Shown piece by piece: positions 12,521 through 23,723 of a DNA stretch of 64,000 bases (within the stretch, counting starts at the first letter, position 1; every line of letters starts with the position of its first letter). The stretch is taken from assembly GCF_020520425.1 (NCBI RefSeq), contig NC_079491.1, positions 25,535,449 through 25,599,448 of the forward strand. Direction: 5' to 3'. The position numbers and the translations under genes are program-made. Source of the DNA: Spinacia oleracea. Lineage: Eukaryota; Streptophyta; Magnoliopsida; Caryophyllales; Amaranthaceae. The notes below the pieces were generated by a model. It made no database searches, was not told the DNA's origin, and saw only the letters and a program-made list of their open reading frames with translations.

Positions 12521-13286
12521 TATGATCCTCCACAAGATCCAAATTTATTTATTCACAGAGTTGGACGAACTGCTCGAGTGCTCGCAAGGGGAGTCAGGAA
12601 CTGCAGTTGTCTTTCATTTATCCAAGGTAGTTTCTTGACTTGAGTTTTCACATAATGATTAAGACTTGAGACTTTGGAGTTAGAATTTTAGTGTTCAAAT
12701 GTTGTTGATTCTTGTGATATACTTATTGTTATACCGTTGTAAAATGTACAGGAGAAAGCGTATGTAAAATTTCTGCAGATTAGGAGGGTTCCTCTCCAGG
12801 AACGGGAGTGCTCAAATAATGCTCCTGATATTATTCCCCAGGTGGGTGATTCGGCAGTTTGAAGTATTGTTTTGATGAACTTTCATTTTTTTTGGGATGA
12901 TTATTCAACATAAAATGCTCTGGAATTGAAGACATAGTTAGTTGCATACTTGTATGTGTGGTCTTGTTAAACAGAAAACTGTTGTTACTAAACTAATTTC
13001 TCCTCCGTTCTCTGTTGTCAAATCTTATTTCAGATAAGATCTATCGCAAAAAAGGACCGTGATGTTATGTAGAAAGGACAAAAATCCTTTGTCTCTTTTG
13101 TCCGTGCATATAAGGAGCATAATTGCTCCTTCATTTTCAGGTAATATACTATATACTACAATTTGACGCTCTGTAATATGTATTTATACAACTTCATTTT
13201 TATTTCCATGAGCTGCTGACAAATGGAAAATTCGCGTCGATTATATGTAGGTGGAAAGTTAGGGATGGGATATGGTTTACTACAGC
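12521..13286 (+). pseudogene. DEAD-box ATP-dependent RNA helicase 18-like fragment (3' exons)
   Basis: Four consecutive exon remnants keep their splice borders: 12521-12626 (after ttattacag), 12752-12841, 13034-13140 and about 13251-13286. The first encodes [10 protein letters not shown] then IHRVGRTAR, helicase motif VI of the SPB4/RH18 group. The second has KFLQIRRVPLQERECS, the third SFVSFVRAYKEHNCSFIFR, the fourth the GMGYGLLQ block. In the family this protein is a nucleolar helicase of 60S ribosome assembly. Here the ATP-binding half is absent, exon 1 has a frameshift after the TAR motif, exon 3 has an in-frame TAG (13070-13072), and exon 4 has lost residues and its frame. It is a dead partial copy, 400 bp from a Helitron 3' end, which suggests capture by that element. 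Confidence 0.85.
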
Positions 13287-13650
13287 ATTAATTATAATAT
13301 TATGGCCTTATATACCAGGTGATTGAGTACGACATTAGTCCTTACATGTTTCTTGCTTCGTCACATGGATCTTTTTTTGCAGAGTCGTATGTTGCCACAA
13401 AGTTGGGCGAGGAACTATCACGACTGATCTTTCTCTTGTGGCTGTTAGTCCGGTCGTGTTTAATTTTCCTGAACTTAGCCATGTAAATTTTTATTTCTTA
13501 GCCATGAATTCTATATATGTAACCCACATCAAGTAATTAGTCGTGTTTCTTATTATGTATGGAGTACTATATTCATACTTTTAACTATTTCTATGGTAAT
13601 TAGGCTTGTGATTTGTATAGTGTTCCGTGAGACAGTGTTTTATATCTTGG

Positions 13651-13686
13651 GGGAACGTGCGCGCTAGCGCACGTTCCAACAACTAG
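13651..13686 (+). repeat. Helitron-type 3' terminal hairpin and CTAG end
   Basis: The stem GGAACGTGCGC pairs exactly with GCGCACGTTCC around a GCTA loop. AACAA and CTAG follow, and the next base is T, as expected for rolling-circle insertion between A and T. Confidence 0.8.
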
Positions 13687-13842
13687 TTTAAGAAAAAGTG
13701 TCCAGCGAATAAATTTATACGTGAGTTAGGATTAGTTGTATTATTAAAAGAGAAAAGAAAATGATTAAGGCCACGTTTTTTTTTTTGAAATGAACTAATA
13801 AAGTGTTAAATGGAACCGATGAGTTACGTTGTACTGAAATCC

Positions 13843-15249
13843 TGATATGCATGTTTTATATAGTATTTTTACCCCCGTTCTTTAGTACTTTTATGTGTCA
13901 AACGTGCTCTTAGGAGCCGTTTCTAGTACTAATATGTGTTATTGAGTGTGCCTTGAGTTTCAGGTTTAATTATGAGAAACTGGTCTTTTTAGACCCGTTT
14001 CATGTCTATCTAGGCCACTATATGAGCCCGAGGAAGTTCGGGACCTCCATCGTCGACTTTCGGGAGCCTTGGATGCTTATGGTTGAGCCCCGAGAGTTAG
14101 ACTCAGTGATATGGGCGAGCTACATTGAAGATTGCAAATCACCCTGGAAGCTGAGGGCGAAATGCAACAATCGGGCGGAATTATTGGCAGTTTGGATTAA
14201 TCAACGCGCGCCCGATCGGGCGCAGCTCGCCCGATCCGGATCGGGCGGTCATTCTGGAGCCTATGTGGAAAGTTCACAAACCGCCCGATCGGGCGGATTT
14301 TGGCCCGATCGGGCCGACTATCGAGTGGATCGCTCGATCGGGCGAAGCGACGCCCGATCGGGCGACGCCAACCTCCAGCAGTTTTTCGCGTATTTGTTAT
14401 CCGTTTTTTAGGCTTTATTTTGGTAAACTATATAAGCAAACTTTAATTATTTTTATTGTACACTTTATTTTCTAGTATTGAAGCTTAGTATTATTTCCCT
14501 TAGCCTAATTTTCTCTCTAGTTTATGCAAAAACACTTACTTTAATTCTCAATAAAAATTCAAGCTTTCACTTTCCTTTGTTCTTCAAATAGGTATTAATT
14601 CTTATTTCAATTCATTGTCTTGCTTTAATAATGCTTTCAATTATGATTATTGCTTTGTTTATTGTCAACATGCTTGAGTAGTTTAATTTCTAGGGTTGGG
14701 GATCCATGAATAATATGAAGGGATGATTGAATGATTATGAATGTTGGCATTGTAATTGATTCCTATTGATTGGTTTATTTCACTATACAATTAGATTTGC
14801 GCAGGTTTAATTGTGGTAGTTATGCAATATCAAATTAAGATTCGAGAGATGCAATTTGATGTTTAGGTTTGTGTCAATAGGTAGAATTAGATTTAATACG
14901 AAGCGAGAGCCCGTTAATTCTAAGTCTATGATTAGTATCGACTTGAGAGAGCATGCTAATCTAATTAATTACTTTGTTGATTATCGTGATTGTTCAATGT
15001 CCTGGATTATTATTTGTTGGCGAACCTATACCCTAGATTCCTTAATATATTGATTCATTCTTGTTTAATATTCGTTCGTAGTCTTAGCATACAAACCATC
15101 AACCAACTTTTGTTCACAATAGTCTAGATTAATTAATTGATAGTAGAAAGAACGCATGTTTCCCTGTGGATTCGATCCTGACTTCCCTTGCTACCTAGCT
15201 AGTGGACCTTAGGTTATTTTTGATTAGGTGATACGACTTTAGCCTGTCA
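13843..15249 (+). repeat. Gypsy 5' LTR
   Basis: 1407 bp, TG..CA ends. It has a GC-rich palindrome array at 14207-14366, a TATATAA box at 14429-14435 and an AATAAA word near 14550. The end region (ccctgtggattcgatcc) is of the type seen in Athila LTRs. Open stretches in it (13953-14411 and overlapping) are not treated as genes. Confidence 0.95.
14207..14366. repeat. Array of CGCCCGATCGGGCG palindromes in the 5' LTR
   Basis: Six palindromic units occur within 160 bp: three or four perfect CCCGATCGGGC cores, an extended version split as CCCGATCCGGATCGGG, and one GCTCGATCGGG variant. A half site lies at 14171. Each unit can form a hairpin or bind a dimer. The array ends about 60 bp upstream of the TATA box and stands out in an AT-rich LTR. 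Confidence 0.9.
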
Positions 15250-15254
15250 AAATT

Positions 15255-15272
15255 TGGCGCCGTTGCCGGGGA
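15255..15272 (+). promoter_or_regulatory. Primer binding site, tRNA-Asp type
   Basis: TGGCGCCGTTGCCGGGGA starts five bases after the LTR and is complementary to the 3' end of plant tRNA-Asp. Minus-strand cDNA synthesis would be primed here. This site is usual for Athila elements. Confidence 0.92.
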
Positions 15273-15377
15273 TGCAATTTTATTTTCTATTGTTGATTGC
15301 TTAGCCTAGATTATTGTTTGTTACTACTCAAGGAACTCACGTTCCTTGAGACCGGATCTCACATTGTTTTGTAGTCT

Positions 15378-17370
15378 TTGTCTATGCCCAGGACCGTAGG
15401 TACTAGTAATCTTACTCCATTCGATCCTGAGCCCGAAAGAACCTTTCGTAGACGAAGAACTTTCATTGCACAGTGTGGGAATTACTCTGATTCTGATCAT
15501 AATATTGGCGATCTTTTTCCTTCAGATACAGATTCAGTTTCAGAGATAGAGATGGGTGACGAAAATCTGATACCGCCACCTACCCCACGGCTTACAGACT
15601 ATTCTAAGCCAAGTCTGTCCGTGCTACCAAAGGTGATCATGCCTTCTATTGTAGCTGAGACCTTCAAGATTGAGCCTGCATTGATTAACATGATCGAGAG
15701 ACGCCATTATGGTGGGGAACCAGGTGAAGATCCGAATCTTCACATTCAGTCCTTTATCCAATATTGTTCCACCATCAAGCAAAAGGGATTGACTCCGCAG
15801 CAGACTATGGAGATACTTTTCCCGTTCTCTTTGAGTGGGAAAGCTAAACTGTGGATTAATGGGTTGAATCGGGCGGCTTTGAAAATCAATAATTGGGAAT
15901 CCTTGGCTCTTGCTTTTTATGTTAAATATTTTCCACCTGAGAAAACGGCTCGTCTGAGGGGTCAGATATTAGGTATCTCACAACAAGCGGATGAGAGTTT
16001 GTCCGAGGTCTGGGAGAGATTCAAGGATTTGCAAAGAGAATGCCCGCACCATGGTTTGGAAGATTGGTTCTTGATTCAGCAGTTTTATAATGGTCTGGGC
16101 AATGAGTCTAGATGTTTGTTGGATTCAGCTGCCAGTGGGAGGTTCATGCAACTTGAGGTGCCTAGAGCTATGGAGGTGATTGAGGAGATAACCATTCACA
16201 ATGCCTAGTATGGAAATCCTAGAGGTCTATCTAACAGGGGTGGTAAGCATGATTTAAATTCTATTGAACAATTAACTGCCCAATTGACTACTTTACACTA
16301 TAAGTTTGATAATATGCAAGCAGCCAATACTCAATCTGCCCAACCTGCTAGTGTAGCTGCTATGAGTGCCCAACCTGCTACTGTTTGTGAAAGTTGTGGA
16401 ATGTCTGGTCATTATGCACCAGAATGTAGGAGCTCTGTTGAACAATGTCATGCATTTCAATCCTACAAACAAAATAACCCGTTCTCCAACTCTTACACTA
16501 AGGGCTACAAAAATAACCCTCTACTATCCTACAGGAGCAACAATATCCAGAACCCTCACCAAGTCCAACATCCACCACAACAACCATACCAACCCTACCA
16601 ACCACGGAACAACTACAACCAACAGTCTAGTGGACCACCTGGGTTCCCTAGACAACACACATCACCTCCACCACCACCACCTCAAACCACACAGCCTGAC
16701 CCTATGCTAGTAGAGATGAGAAACATGATGCTACAAATGCAAAAATCTCTAAGTGAAAAGGATGCAAAAATCGATGCTCTTACTGCTCACAACAAGATCA
16801 TTGATACACAGTTGGCACAGATGGCTACTACTATTGCAGGGAGGCCACCAGGCCAACTTCATTCACAGCCCGAAAATAGGGAGACTGCTAATGCAATTAC
16901 ATTGAGGAGTGGTAGGGATTATGATGGTCCTTCTATGCCGGTTGAGGTTGATTCCGGGGTGTCTGCTAGTGATCTGGTCAGTGAGGAAATCCCGAAGATA
17001 GTTATGGATGGAAAGGAAGCTGAAAAGGTAGTCAATGAGAATGAGGCTACAACTGAGGTTAAGAAGGGGGCGGATATTTAAGTACCACCTATTGCACTCC
17101 CCTTCCCAAACCGACAACTCAAGAATAAGCTAGACAAGTAGTTTGGCAGATTCTTGGAAGTGGTCAAAAATTTGCAGGTAACGGTTCCTTTTACTGAATT
17201 AATTTTACAAGTTCCTGCTTATGCTAAATTCATGAAAGATATTTTGACCAGGAAACGTGCTTTTTGTGAGGTAGAGACTGTAGCTTTCACTGAGGAATGT
17301 AGTGCTTATTTGCAAAACAAGTCTCCACCTAAACTTAAGGACCCTGGGAGTTTTTCCATCCCATGTAACA
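15378..17370 (+). pseudogene. Gypsy gag, broken
   Basis: Capsid/nucleocapsid region. The capsid part, at residues about 90-270 from the ATG at 15378, contains EDPNLHIQSFIQYC, FPFSLSGKAKLWINGL and ERFKDLQRECPHHGLEDW, typical of Athila Gag. After an in-frame TAG (16206-16208) the same frame continues with a CCHC zinc knuckle (CESCGMSGHYAPEC, near 16390-16430), a Gln/Pro-rich stretch and a short Met/Lys-rich coiled segment. Further stops in the same frame are TAA 17079 and TAG 17139. The frame passes into the protease region, where a one-base shift near 17370 breaks continuity. It would form the virus-like particle and bind RNA, but this copy can give only a truncated capsid. Confidence 0.9.
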
Positions 17371-20300
17371 TGGCACCGTGTTTATTGATAAAGCTTTATG
17401 TGATCTAGGTGCTAGTGTGTCTGTCATGCCTTTGTTTGTCTGTACTAAACTGAATATGGGTGAGCTTAAGGTTACTAATATCACTCTACAAATGGCCGAC
17501 CGTTCTGTCAAATACCCCTTAGGTGTTTTAGAGGACGTCCCTGTTAGAGTAGGTAAATTCTATATACCTGTAGACTTTGTAGTATTAGACATGCAGGAGG
17601 ATTCTCAAATTCCCATAATCTTAGGTAGACCCTTCCTTCACACGGCGGGGGCGGTAATTGATGTTAAAAGTGGGAAATTGACATTGTCTGTTGGGGATGA
17701 TAAGGTGACTTTTAATCTGAATAGTGCCTTAAAAAGTCCCATGCTAGAGGAGGAACAATGATATCGCATAGATGTAGTTGATTTTATTACTCGTGATAAC
17801 GTCTCCCAAGTTCTCGAAAGAGACCCTTTGTAGGCAGTGCTTTGTTGTGAGTCTTCTGCAGGTGATAGCAGTTCTTGGAGTGCTGAAGTGGATGCTCTGG
17901 AATTGGCTCTTAATGGTGGAGAATCTGAGCCGGAGAGCACCAAATTGAAGAGGTTAGTTCGGCCGGTTTGTTATGTTAAAGAGGTAAAGAAACCCGAACT
18001 TAAGCCTCTTCCTGCTAACCTTAAATATGCGTTTTTAGATAATGAACAACTTTGCCCTGTGATCGTCAGTACTGCACTTGATGCAGACCAGTTATCCCAA
18101 CTTCTTATTGTGTTGAAAAGGCACAAAAAGGCCATTGGGTACAGTATTGATGATTTAAAGGGTATTAGCCCTGACTTTTGTATGCATAGGATACATCTAG
18201 ATGAAAATCATAAACCATGCATCCAACCCCAGCGTCGTTTGAACCCTGTCATGCAAGATGTCGTAAAAGCTGAAGTTATAAAATTGCTTGATGCGGGTAT
18301 TGTGTATGCTGTGTCTGATTCTAAGTGGGTGAGTCCTGTTCAGGTAGTGCCTAAGAAAGGGGGGACAACTGTGGTGAGAAATGAAAAAAATGAGTTGATA
18401 CCAACTAGGGTAGTCACAGGTTGGCGCATGTGCATTGATTATAGGCGTCTTAATGTTGCTACTAAAAAGGACCATTTTCCCCTTCCCTTCATTGAACAAA
18501 TGTTAGAAAGGCTAGCCTGTCACAAGTTTTTCTGTTATCTGGATGGTTATTCTGGTTTCTTTCAAATCCCCATACATCCAGACGACCAGGAAAAGACCAC
18601 CTTCACCTGTCCCTATGGTACCTTTGCATATCGTAGGATGCCTTTTGGTCTATGTAATGCACCTGCTACTTTCCAACGTTGCATGATGAGTATCTTTTCT
18701 GATTTTATTGAGTCTATCATGGAAGTTTTTATGGATTATTTTAGCGTCTATGGTACTTCTTTTGATTCTTGCTTGCTAAATCTGACTAAAGTCTTGAAAA
18801 GATGTGAAGAATGTAATTTAGTCTTAAACTGGGAAAAGTGTCATTTCATGGTTACTGAAGGGGTGGTTTTGGGACATTTGATATCTGATAAGGGCATTCA
18901 GGTGGATCGAGCTAAGGTCCAAGTGATTGAACAATTACCCCCTCTAGTTAATGTGAAGGGTGTTAGAAGTTTTCTTGGTCATGCGGGGTTTTATCGCCGC
19001 TTTATCAAGGATTTTTCTAAAATTGTTAAACCACTTACCCAGCTCCTCCTCAAGGATGCCCCGTTTGTGTTTACTGATGCTTGTCTTGAAGCCTTTGACA
19101 GGATTAAACAGGCACTGATTTCGGCTCCCATCATTCGTTCTCCCGAATGGGATCTTCCGTTTGAGATAATGTGTGATGCAAGTGATTATGCAGTTGGGGC
19201 AGTTCTGGGTCAGAGACAGGAGAAGGTTTTACATGCCATCTATTATGCAAGTAAGACCTTAGATGAAGCTCAAGTTAATTATGCTACTACTGAGAAGGAG
19301 CTTCTAGCTATAGTCTATGCCTTGGATAAATTCCGCACCTATCTGATTGGATCCAAGGTGATAGTCTATACTGACCATGCGGCCCTTAAGTATCTGCTCT
19401 CTAAGAAGGAAGCCAAGCCTAGGCTTATTCGATAGATACTACTGCTACAGGAGTTCGATCTAGAGATCCGCGACAAGAAAGGGGCTAAGAATGTGGTTGC
19501 AGATCACTTGTCTAGATTGAGGTATGACGATGGTAAGGGATCTACACCGATTGATGATTCATTTCCAGATGATCATTTACTTGCACTTGCCAGTCAGTCA
19601 CCATGGTTCGCAGATTTTGCTAACTACATTGTGGGGAGAATTCTTCCGGCCGATCTTTCATATCAACAGAAGAATAAATTCCTACATGATGTCCGGTTTT
19701 ACTTTTGGGACGACCCTTATTTGTTTCGTGAGACTGCTGAAGGGTTGTACAAGCGTTGTATTCCAGAATGGGAAGTTCAAGGTGTTATCAGTAGGTGTCA
19801 TTCTTCACCTTATGGTGGTCACCATGGACCGTCTAAAACAAACGCTAAGTTGTCACAATGTGGTTTTTACTAGCCTACTATGTTCAAGGACGCACAGGCT
19901 TTTATTATGGCTTGTGATGCGTGCCAGAGGGCCGGCACTATTTCGAGGAGGTATGAGATGCCACAGAACGGGATCCTTGAGGTTGAGATTTTCGATGTGT
20001 GGGGAATTTATTACATGGGACCATTTCCATCGTCCAAGGGTAACTTGTATATCCTTGTTGCTGTAGATTATGTGTCAAAGTGGGTGGAAGCCGTTGCCTC
20101 ACCTACTAACGATGCTAAGACAGTCATCTCCCTGTTCAAGAAGATCATTTTTCCTAGATTTGGGGTTCCGCGCGCTTTGATCAGTGATGGAGGGTCACAC
20201 TTCCATGAGAAGCATCTGGATGCGCTTCTGCGCAAGTATGGGATTTATCACCGCACTGGGCTAGCCTACCACCCTCAAACGAGTGGTCAAGTTGAGGTCT

Positions 20301-20890
20301 CCAACCGAGAGATCAAATCTATCCTTGAGAAGGTGGTGGCGAAGTCTAGGAAGGATTGGAGCAATAAGCTAGATGATACTCTATGGGCATACAGGACCGC
20401 CTTTAAGACACCTATTGGTACCTCCCCGTATCGGTTGGTGTATGGCAAGGCGTGTCACTTACCAGTAGAAATGGAGTACAAGGCTTATTGGGCAATCAAA
20501 CAGCTCAACATGGATGCAAAGCTAGCCGGTGAGAAGCGGTTACTTCAATTGGGTGAGCTCGATGAATTCCGACTACAAGCCTATGATAGTGCCCGGATTT
20601 ACAAGGAAAAGACCAAGAAGTGACACGACAATCACATTTTGCATAGAGAGTTCGCGGTGGGCGACAAGGTTCTACTTTTTAACTTTAGGCTTAAGTTATT
20701 TCCTGGAAAACTTAAGTCTAGGTGGTCTGGGCCGTTCACCGTGACTATGGTAAGCAAGTTTGGGTCTGTTGAAGTAGAGAATGAGAATGGTGAACGATTC
20801 AAGGTCAACGGGCAACGTCTGAAGTTGTATCATCATGGGGCTACTCTAGGAGTGGTTGAGGTCCATCACCTCAATCCCTCCGCCTCATAG
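17371..20890 (+). pseudogene. Gypsy pol: protease, RT, RNase H, integrase, broken
   Basis: One frame runs the whole length and is interrupted by TGA 17759, TAG 17831, TAG 19433, TAG 19871 and TGA 20621. The aspartic protease shows ALCDLGASVSVMP and ILGRPFL. RT spans about 18180-18900 with CIDYRRLN and [11 protein letters not shown], but its catalytic box reads FMDY instead of FMDD (TAT at 18737-18739). RNase H has the [13 protein letters not shown] motif and [10 protein letters not shown]. Integrase has the HHCC finger, with its Trp after GFY changed to TAG. In the DDE core the first Asp is Tyr (IYYMG, TAT at 20009-20011), while LISDGGSHF and the NREIK Glu are kept. The C-terminal basic domain runs to 20890. 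Polymerase and integrase are therefore both dead at catalytic residues. Confidence 0.95.
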
Positions 20891-21149
20891 ACTGCATATT
20901 CAAGGTAACAAGGTCGAGCGGGACCTAGAAATAAACCAGCGCTTTGCGGGAGGCAACCCGTATTTTATTGTTTTAGTAGTATAAGTTTGATTTTTTATTC
21001 TATTTTTGTGTGTTTAGTTAGTATTTCCCATACCTAAGTGTGTTTAAGTATTGTTTTTGGTGTTAGTGAGGCGAGAAGAGGGCATTACGCTGTTTGGGTG
21101 TTTAATAATGTGCAGGCCTAAAGCTCCAAGTTCGAGAAAGTGAAACTAC
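20891..21149. other. Gypsy internal spacer after pol
   Basis: Non-coding internal DNA between the end of integrase and the CACTA insertion point. Athila elements have a spacer here before the env-position ORF. Confidence 0.6.
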
Positions 21150-21600
21150 CACTACTACAAAATAGGCTTATAGTAACGGCAATAAACTGTTATCATAGAC
21201 CAATTAACCGTTGTTATAGGCCTATAGCAACGGTTTAAAAACCGTTACCAATAGGGGGCGTTGCTATAAGTCTATGGCAACAGTTTTTCGGATTTAAGCA
21301 ACAGTTATGATAAACCGTTGCCATAAATAACTAAGGCAACGATTTTTTAGACAACACTTTTAACCTATGGCAACAGTTATTCAACAACTTAAGCCAACAT
21401 TTACACATTTAAGGCAACAGTTTTCGCCAACTTAAGGCAACACTTTCTTATACTTATGGTAACATATCCAATTGTATTTATAGCAACGCTTTCTATTGAG
21501 TGTATGAAAACGCTTTTGGTTTTGATTATGGCAAGCTTTCATATGAGTTTATGGCAACACTTTCATTTGAGTTTTTGGCAACGATTTCTATTGGTCTAAA
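21150..21600 (+). repeat. CACTA left subterminal repeats
   Basis: More than ten degenerate copies of ggcaacagttt, gcaacggttt and related words follow the terminal CACTACTACAAAA. Such repeats bind the transposase in this superfamily. The matching array on the right is at about 26190-26391. Confidence 0.8.
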
Positions 21601-23401
21601 GCCACATTCTCAAATGGATTTAGTTATCCATATACATGTAATAAATATGGCTGCGTATGATAAGATTTTCATAACAATTAAATTCAAAAAATATATACAT
21701 TTCAAATAGCTTAATTTCATAAGCATTAGCATCTATTACAATTGTCTGAATAGTAAAAAAAAATGTTCTAAAACTAAATCCCGCATATTTTGCAATCATG
21801 GTCCAATAACTCTAACTTTTAAAACCTGTCTAATATTTATGTGTCAAAAACCCTGTAAATCTTCACATATTTAAAGAAGCTTGTAATTCTCGAATATATG
21901 TACCATCCTGCACAACAAACAAATCAAGTAAAACATTTTCATAAGAAACTTATTATCAATGAATAAAATCCAAATACGTAAGAAAAAAGAAGATGAAAAT
22001 GAATGACTAAAGCCAAACCTTAAGAATAATGGGTAAATAACAACTTTTTTTTAATACCCAATGATTCATGTAAAATTTATCAAGACTCACATTGTAGACC
22101 CTTATCTATTACACAAGTTTGTAAAATAAAATGATAGTGAAAGTGGAAAATCCGGTAGAGTTTCATTTAAAATTGAACTACCCACAAAAAAGGAACTAAT
22201 TAAAACCTGTTCCAAATCCATATGACAAATAATTTCAATCCAGCACAAGAAATTTTGAAACAATAAACAAATCGACAACGACAAATAAGGTACAAACAAA
22301 ATAAGTTCAAATAAGTTAATTTCAACTAAATTAAGTTCAACAAAAAATGGCCTTATTAGAACTAATCCGTACTTATTAAACTTTATCCGGACTTATATTG
22401 GTTGCTAAATGAACTTAAAATCCCTAACCAAAACTTAACCAAGGCCTTTAATTTGTCAAACAATATTAGATAGAGAAAACACCTAGCTTTTTTTACAGGA
22501 GAAAACACATAGCTAATGATAAGGTTAAAACAACATTAATTAATAAAAATAAAATATAAGAAACAACAACATAGCAATTATTGATATTTTTCAGTAGGAC
22601 AAGGAAATGCAAAAGGTCAGAAATAGTAACGGCTTCATAGCATGGGAAACCTGATTACTCATTTGAGAAGAGATAGTTCAAAAGGATCACGTAATTAAGA
22701 ATAAAGACTTGTTAGAAATACTAACAAACAACTCCAACGACTCCAGAAATCATGATAAGTTCTTGCTTAATATAATCTTATTATATGCAGTAAAACACAG
22801 AAAAAGATAAGAAGATCTAGCAGCAAGCCTTGGTAGGAGTGAATTTATTAATTGAACAGAAAAAGATAAAGCCTTGGTAGGAATTTAAAAGATGGGTTTC
22901 TACAGGAATCCGAGTACTAATGCCAAAAGCGCATATTACCTTGGGCGGAGATGTTCTATTCTATATCAAGACTTAAACCGAAGAATGTCTCATCTCCAGC
23001 TGTGACGGTCTCACACCTCAGACACTTCGTTTCATTTGTCAATATACCCTGCATGTGCCTTGTCATCAGTAACCATGAATTTGCAGAATTCATAGATGCA
23101 ATACATATTGCCTGTAATATATTGCTGCATTACAAATCAGCGGTTAGGAGCATGACAAACCAGCTGCATTTATCAAAAGCTATAATAAAACATTGCTGAA
23201 CGCCTGAAACAACCATCGCCACTCGATATAAGTCTTGTTTATGCAGGGTTGAGATATACAATAGTGCATAGCCTTACCCTAATTAGTCTAAGACTTCTAC
23301 AGATGTTCCAAAAGATCACCCACATGAAACTTTTTAACTTTAAGGGCAAATGATGTCATGGAACTCTTGCATGGCTTTCCAAAAGAAATAAGAAAATTTA
23401 C
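21601..23401. other. CACTA interior, no gene recognised
   Basis: AT-rich DNA with ataagttcaaataagtt-type microrepeats near 22300. No transposase remnant was recognised. The stretch at about 22950-23250 has more even composition and could be captured DNA, but it gives no recognised protein. Confidence 0.4.
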
Positions 23402-23723
23402 CACTTTGCCGCTCCCACCATCAACATCTATCTTGTTCCCCAGCAAAATAAACGGGAAGTTATCAGGATCACTTGGGCTTGCCTATGACACAAAAAGAAA
23501 AGTTTTCTCAGTTTTGTTTTCTACCATAAGGTTCAAGGTACTGGTCAAAGCTGAAAGCAAAACATTTAAGTCCTACCTGTAATAAAAACTCCTCCCTCCA
23601 ACGATTGAGGTTCTCAAAAGACTTCATGACATTGACATCATAAGTAAGAACACAGCAGTCTGCACCACGGTAGAAAGCAACACCTAGACTCTGAAATCTT
23701 TCCTGTCCAGCTGTATCCCAAAT
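23402..23723 (-). pseudogene. Captured Rab7 (RABG3-type) GTPase fragment, two exons
   Basis: Two minus-strand exons keep exact splice borders. Exon a, 23723-23577 (after ttgcag, before gtagga), encodes 49 residues with the G3 box [22 protein letters not shown] and REEFLLQ. Exon b, 23482-23402 (after tcatag, before gtaaat), encodes 27 residues with ASPSDPDNFPF and the G4 box GNKIDVDG. The reading frame crosses the junction intact. These match Rab7, the small GTPase of late endosome/vacuole traffic. The P-loop exon, the effector region and the C-terminal CxC prenylation exon are absent, so no functional GTPase results. It lies inside a CACTA element, which suggests transduplication from a host gene. 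Confidence 0.9.

Larger units (their letters stand above)
5812..13686 (+). mobile_element. Probable gene-capturing Helitron (3' end certain, 5' end unresolved)
   Basis: The right edge has a Helitron-type terminus: an 11-bp perfect stem (GGAACGTGCGC / GCGCACGTTCC, loop GCTA), 10 bases, then CTAG followed by T at 13683-13687. The region to its left holds plant-gene-like pieces in one orientation: a pyrimidine-rich leader, scattered splice-like exon borders, and clear exons of an RNA helicase near the 3' end. This is how Helitrons carry captured host fragments. No Rep/helicase transposase was seen. A 5' TC end matching the A/T rule was not found; tcTATTGACTATCTAG near 5879 is the best candidate but is preceded by T. 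The left limit given is therefore nominal. Confidence 0.5.

Noticed and set aside
12521-13286. Functional RNA helicase gene
   Set aside because: The N-terminal ATPase half is missing, and there is a frameshift, a TAG and a deletion in the remaining exons.
13953-14475. Open frames of 152 and 70 codons in the Gypsy LTR, repeated at 30297-30790
   Set aside because: They lie wholly in the LTR, are repeated in both LTRs with differing ends, and owe their openness to the GC-rich palindrome array. No protein family fits.
15160-15180. tRNA B-box-like word ggattcgatcc
   Set aside because: No A box or cloverleaf around it. It is part of a conserved Athila LTR end and recurs in the 3' LTR.
23402-23723. 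Functional Rab7 gene
   Set aside because: The P-loop exon and the prenylation end are absent and the piece sits in a transposon.
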